Source of the DNA: T3Sed10-241 sp036751905
GTDB lineage: Bacteria; Bacteroidota; Bacteroidia; Flavobacteriales_D; Cryomorphaceae
Direction of reading: 5' to 3'
Assembly (NCBI GenBank): GCA_036751905.1
Contig: DAIOTP010000083.1
Coordinates: 1 to 16,241 of the forward strand
DNA: 16,241 nt
Shown: positions 15,106 to 16,241 of the stretch, in pieces
Layout of the letters: each line of letters begins with the position of its first letter
Position numbering within the stretch: the stretch's first letter is position 1
Notes under the pieces: model-generated
Database searches by the model: none
The model's input: only the letters and a program-made list of their open reading frames with translations
What the model was told of the DNA's origin: nothing
Program-made: the position numbers and the translations under genes

Positions 15106-15519
15106 ATGAAAGCATTGAAATACATCCTCGCCGGCATACTTTTCGGCATTGTCATGGCCAAGAGTGAGGCCATATCCTGGTACCGGATTCAGGAAATGTT
15201 CCGCTTCCAGGCCTTCCACATGTACGGCATCATTGGCACCGCTGTGGTGATCGGCGCACTGGGCGTAGCCATCATCAAGAAGTTTAATTTGAAAGACATC
15301 AAGGGCAATCCTATCGTGTTCAATGACAAAGCGAAGCAATGGCCGCGCTACATCATTGGTGGCACCATCTTCGGTACAGGTTGGGCGCTCACCGGTGCAT
15401 GTCCGGGCCCCATGTTTGTAAACTTCGGTTACGGCTACCTCGTGTTTATTGTGGTGATAGCCGCTGCGGCGCTGGGTACGTATACGTATGGGTACATTCT
15501 GAAGAGGTTGCCGCATTGA
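15106..15519 (+). CDS. YeeE/YedE-family sulfur transporter, second half (DUF6691-like)
   Basis: A 137-residue membrane protein with about four hydrophobic segments (about 5-18, 38-57, 82-97, 110-131). The motif GTGWALTGACPGPMF (90-104) holds its only cysteine, C99, and matches the second conserved motif of YeeE-type transporters. Together with the preceding 189-residue protein it would make up a complete transporter of usual total size. The two genes are 21 bases apart and end the operon; a clear terminator follows 25 bases after the stop. Confidence 0.9.
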   Translation: MKALKYILAGILFGIVMAKSEAISWYRIQEMFRFQAFHMYGIIGTAVVIGALGVAIIKKFNLKDIKGNPIVFNDKAKQWPRYIIGGTIFGTGWALTGACPGPMFVNFGYGYLVFIVVIAAAALGTYTYGYILKRLPH

Positions 15520-15544
15520 TAAAGGAATGAAATGAAATGATTTG

Positions 15545-15571
15545 GCCCGCGCGATGAGTGCGGGCTTTTTT
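15545..15571 (+). terminator. Intrinsic terminator of the sulfur operon
   Basis: GCCCGC, a nine-base loop, GCGGGC and then six T (15566-15571) form a classic intrinsic terminator 25 bases after the last gene of the operon. Confidence 0.92.
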
Positions 15572-15579
15572 ATTGAAGT

Positions 15580-15720
15580 TTATCGAAAAATAAAACATGT
15601 AATCAAGGCCACCGCCGGAAATATCAGTTTACGCCAAAAATCAGGTGTTGGAGGCGGATGTAGGCCCAGGGTGTTTTGGGAGTGTTGAGGTTTTTGTTGG
15701 GCATGGGTTTTTCCATTCAT
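15580..15720 (-). other. Short open frames downstream of the metallophosphoesterase
   Basis: Two overlapping small frames follow the metallophosphoesterase stop on the same strand. One has 46 codons (ATG at 15720, six bases past the stop; TAA at 15580-15582) and ends in a hydrophobic stretch, LIFPAVALITCFIF. The other has 30 codons (ATG at 15716, TGA at 15624-15626) and contains TPWAYIRLQHLIFGVN. They share DNA in different frames, so at most one is likely to be real. I recognise neither, and non-coding trailer sequence is equally possible. Confidence 0.15.
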
Positions 15721-15726
15721 CCAATA

Positions 15727-16241
15727 TTATTGCAAATTGTTCATTTCCAAAGGTGCAATCCCGTCCACCAAAGCCCTCAATGGCAACTCTTCAACCACCT
15801 CGCGCACTGACACGCCCTCAGGATCACTCCAGCGCACCAACCTGATGTGGCCCTCAGATATTTCAATGCCGGTAATGCTTCGGTCACTGTAGCAGCAGCA
15901 GCCCGTGTTGAAGTAGCTGGGCAGGTAAGTTTCGCCATCAGTATGGTGCTCGGCATAGTTGCCTTGGTGGCGGTTTATTTTTTCTTTGAGCCCTTTGATT
16001 ACACGGTGGGAGCCTGTTTGCTCCGCTTGTAGAAGTTCTTCCCTGAGGCGTTGATAGCTGTGGTAGGAAGGGAAAATGGCCTGGTGGGTGTGCCCGGTGA
16101 TCAGCACCATATTGTCACGGGTTTTGCTCCAGGCGTACATGATGCGGTTGTGCAAGGTCTTTTCCTTTTCGTTGGCTGCCGGGGTATTGATGTTGATTTC
16201 CAGAAAGGTTTGTAGCGGCCCCCAGATATAGGTCACAAACC
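15727..16241 (-). CDS. Metallophosphoesterase (5' partial)
   Basis: The C-terminal 171 or so residues of a calcineurin-like phosphoesterase; the frame is open at the window edge, so the GTG at 16236 is internal and the N-terminal metal-binding motifs lie outside. The visible diagnostic motif is LITGHTHQAIF, whose GHTH supplies metal ligands in this superfamily. A helical insert rich in charged residues follows (LREELLQAEQ), then a final beta section (LPSYFNTGCCCYSD, ITGIEISEGHIRLVRW) with three consecutive cysteines. The substrate cannot be told from this part; members act on phosphoproteins, nucleotides or lipid intermediates. It converges on the sulfur operon terminator. Confidence 0.88.
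   Translation of the reverse strand, partial: FVTYIWGPLQTFLEININTPAANEKEKTLHNRIMYAWSKTRDNMVLITGHTHQAIFPSYHSYQRLREELLQAEQTGSHRVIKGLKEKINRHQGNYAEHHTDGETYLPSYFNTGCCCYSDRSITGIEISEGHIRLVRWSDPEGVSVREVVEELPLRALVDGIAPLEMNNLQ

Noticed and set aside
1..16241. CRISPR arrays, tRNA or rRNA genes, insertion sequences, prophage genes
   Set aside because: No regularly spaced repeats, no RNA-gene-like sequence, and no transposase or integrase motifs were seen in the window.

Overview
This window comes from a member of the Bacteroidota. Four things point there. A protein ends in a type IX secretion C-terminal sorting domain (positions 3-863). XseA and the short-chain L-threonine dehydrogenase are of Bacteroidota type. 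There is a YwqK/MORN-repeat exported protein. Several gene starts are preceded by TAnnTTTG, the -7 element of this phylum, rather than by a clear Shine-Dalgarno sequence. I cannot place it below phylum level from the sequence alone.

Layout. Positions 1-863 (+) are the C-terminal part of a secreted PKD/T9SS protein whose start lies outside the window. It meets the minus-strand block at a symmetric hairpin terminator (880-909). From 11738 down to 927 lies one uninterrupted run of ten minus-strand genes: single-domain response regulator, xseA, xseB, CPBP-family membrane protein, L-threonine 3-dehydrogenase, YwqK-like protein, cysS, polA, a lipoprotein and a small secreted protein. It probably contains several transcription units: response regulator-xseA-xseB-CPBP is tightly packed, tdh and cysS have their own promoter-like elements, and the lipoprotein and small protein form a pair. 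This block is mostly chromosomal housekeeping: DNA replication and repair, tRNA charging and threonine catabolism.

A 174-base divergent region separates it from a plus-strand sulfur cluster (11913-15519). In order, this holds a Crp/Fnr regulator, an ETHE1-type persulfide dioxygenase fused to a dead and a live rhodanese domain (CstB-like architecture), a single-domain rhodanese, and two short YeeE/YedE-type membrane proteins that together look like one split thiosulfate/sulfur-compound transporter. The cluster ends in a clear terminator (15545-15571). The inferred logic is uptake of a sulfur species, transfer of sulfane sulfur by rhodaneses, oxidation by the dioxygenase, and control by the regulator. 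The regulator's only two cysteines (C79, C85) sit where cyclic-nucleotide-binding members bind their ligand, which makes it a candidate thiol or persulfide sensor. A perfect 17-bp hairpin, also readable as a 17-codon ORF, lies between the dioxygenase and the single rhodanese. The window ends inside a minus-strand metallophosphoesterase gene.

The sulfur cluster and its regulator are the most interesting part. Its protein families are known, but the sensing mechanism, the hairpin and the operator sites are inferences that need testing.
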